Assembly: GCF_030929505.1 (NCBI RefSeq)
Contig: NZ_JAVFVV010000022.1
Coordinates: forward strand, 1 to 64,000
Origin: Mesorhizobium sp. LHD-90
GTDB taxonomy: Bacteria > Pseudomonadota > Alphaproteobacteria > Rhizobiales > Rhizobiaceae
Direction: 5' to 3'
DNA: 64,000 nucleotides
Both the position numbers and the translations under genes were made by a program. Within the stretch, counting starts at the first letter, position 1; every line of letters begins with the position of its first letter. The notes under the pieces were generated by a model. The model did not search any database. It had not been told where the DNA came from and saw only the letters and a program-made list of their open reading frames with translations. Positions 62,884 to 64,000 of this stretch are shown here, piece by piece.

Positions 62884-64000
62884 TTACTTCTTGTCCAGAA
62901 GTGCCCGGGCCAGCGGCTCGTCGATCTCGCCATTGGGCGTCATGCCGTTGTCCTTCTGGAACGCCATGATCGCCTTCTTGGTCTTGTCGCCGATCACCCC
63001 GTCGGCACCGCCGGCATCGTATCCGTTCTTGTTGAGGATGCGCTGGATCGTGCCGACCGCCTTCTTCATGTCGATGCTGGCGGTGGTCGGGGTTGCTTCC
63101 TGCCAGGATTCGGGAATCTCGACCGAATTGGTTTCGGGGTCGACCGGCTTGGCCTTCCACAGATCCACCGCGCCGCGCGCCTTTTCGAGTTGCTCGGGCC
63201 GCAGCGAATTGGCGATCTCGTCGCGCTTGGCGGCGGCGTCGCGGTCGCCGGACTTCGCGGCCAGCGCGAACCATTTGTAGGATTCTTCCAGGCTCTGCGG
63301 CATGCCGACGCCCTTGGCCGCCAGGATGCCGAGGTTGAACTGGCTGTCCTTGACGCCGAGATCGGCCGCGCTGGTGAACCAGCGCACCGCCGATTCATTG
63401 TCCACCGTACCGTCGGCGCCCATGGCGTAAAGCACGGCAAGGTTGTGCATGGCGCTGGCGTTGCCCTGCTCGGCCGAGAGCTGGTACCAGGTCTTGGCCT
63501 TGCCGATGTCGCGATCGATGCCGTGCGCCTTTTCGTAGAGGTTGCCGATGCGGTACTGCGCCGGCGCGAAGCCGAGTTCCGCCGACTTCTCGTACCAGGT
63601 GGCCGCCTGCTTCATGTCGGCCTTGACGCCGCGGCCGTCCGCGTAGCGTGAGGCGATCTCGAACAGCGCCTTGGCGTCGCCCGCCCCGGCGGCTTCGCGC
63701 AACGCGATCGGGCCGGCATCCTCGGGAATGCCGGAGATCTGGACCGGCGCCGATTTGTCGGCGGCGGCAGCCGGCGCCGGATCGGCCGCAGGCGACGGCT
63801 CGGTCGGCTCGGGGGCTGCCGCGACGGCCGATTCCGCTACGGGCTGAGGCGGCGTGGCCGGGGCCGGATCGACGGAGCGGGCATCCGCTTCCGACGGCGC
63901 GTCCATCGGCGCCAGCGGCTCCTCGACGGCCGGCATGGAACCTGCTCCCGCCGCAGCGCTCGCCTGCTCGGCGTTGCCGGCGGACATGGCGGGGACGGCG
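62884..64000 (-). CDS. Sel1-repeat / peptidoglycan-binding protein (5' end outside window)
   Basis: The reading frame stays open past the right edge, so this is the C-terminal part of a larger protein. The visible 371 residues have a Pro/Ala-rich linker, Sel1-like repeats (DAKALFEIASRYADGRGVKADM; FAPAQYRIGNLYEKAHGIDRDI; ASAMHNLAVLYAMGADG; SQFNLGILAAKGVGM) and a C-terminal peptidoglycan-binding domain (IQRILNKNGYDAGGADGVIG; FQKDNGMTPNGEID). The layout matches rhizobial PodJ/PodJL-like localisation proteins, which act at cell poles or envelope; the missing N-terminus would decide. Confidence 0.85.
   Translation of the reverse strand, partial: AVPAMSAGNAEQASAAAGAGSMPAVEEPLAPMDAPSEADARSVDPAPATPPQPVAESAVAAAPEPTEPSPAADPAPAAAADKSAPVQISGIPEDAGPIALREAAGAGDAKALFEIASRYADGRGVKADMKQAATWYEKSAELGFAPAQYRIGNLYEKAHGIDRDIGKAKTWYQLSAEQGNASAMHNLAVLYAMGADGTVDNESAVRWFTSAADLGVKDSQFNLGILAAKGVGMPQSLEESYKWFALAAKSGDRDAAAKRDEIANSLRPEQLEKARGAVDLWKAKPVDPETNSVEIPESWQEATPTTASIDMKKAVGTIQRILNKNGYDAGGADGVIGDKTKKAIMAFQKDNGMTPNGEIDEPLARALLDKK

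Noticed and set aside
1-64000. CRISPR array, prophage or integrase gene
   Set aside because: I looked for regularly spaced repeats, phage structural genes and tyrosine or serine recombinases and saw none.

Overview
The window looks like chromosomal DNA from a GC-rich alphaproteobacterium of the Rhizobiales, most like Mesorhizobium, Aminobacter or another Phyllobacteriaceae. This rests on gene content (ligase-associated DNA-repair cluster, DUF3429 / TIGR02186 / TauE block, Sel1-peptidoglycan-binding protein), an alphaproteobacterial-type SOS box, and palindromic dispersed repeats of the kind seen in rhizobia. No species can be named from the sequence alone.

Layout. (a) 1-640: end of a membrane-protein pair (HlyD-like fusion protein, cut by the window edge, and a small DUF3302-like partner). 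(b) 0.95-17.6 kb: a catabolic and uptake cluster. It holds a GbcA-type Rieske oxygenase, a LysR regulator, a DAO-type flavoprotein, an S9 peptidase, an M19 dipeptidase, a complete five-gene Dpp/Opp-type ABC importer, a CocE/NonD hydrolase, an MttB-family methyltransferase and a TetR regulator. Together these suggest import and cleavage of a peptide-like or ester/amide-linked compound that releases an N-methylated amine, which is then demethylated. (c) 18.1-50.3 kb: a large surface-glycan region. It has several very large modular glycosyltransferases, a dTDP-L-rhamnose set (rmlC-rmlB-rmlD, with rmlA divergent), a capsule-synthesis-like protein, three methyltransferases and, at its centre, a tightly coupled eight-gene operon (25.3-34.5 kb). 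That operon reads polysaccharide pyruvyl transferase, acyl carrier protein, GT2, fatty-acyl-AMP ligase, second pyruvyl transferase, cytochrome P450, second GT2, TPR-alpha/beta-hydrolase. Two paralogous PhyH-type Fe/2-oxoglutarate oxygenases lie beside it. I find no polyketide or peptide synthetase, so the operon looks like an uncommon acyl-ACP-based modification system for a glycan. (d) 47.8-50.9 kb: IS3 remnants and a tRNA-Thr(CGT). A 27-bp imperfect direct repeat at the tRNA 3' end recurs at 875-901, so everything between could be one old genomic island of about 50 kb. (e) 51-64 kb: apparently core chromosome. It holds a conserved membrane protein, the ligase-associated repair genes (ATP ligase, MBL-fold exonuclease, DEXH helicase, PdeM phosphoesterase), a TPR methyltransferase, the DUF3429 / TIGR02186 / TauE trio and the start of a Sel1-repeat protein.

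Working together: regions b and c are accessory functions (nutrient scavenging and cell-surface chemistry), while region e is DNA repair and envelope housekeeping. Two regulatory signals stand out: an exact GTTC-N7-GTTC LexA-type box just before the repair helicase, and a repeated GACAC-N2-GTGT palindrome before the peptidase genes and before the ABC importer. A palindromic repeat has inserted in frame inside the helicase gene.
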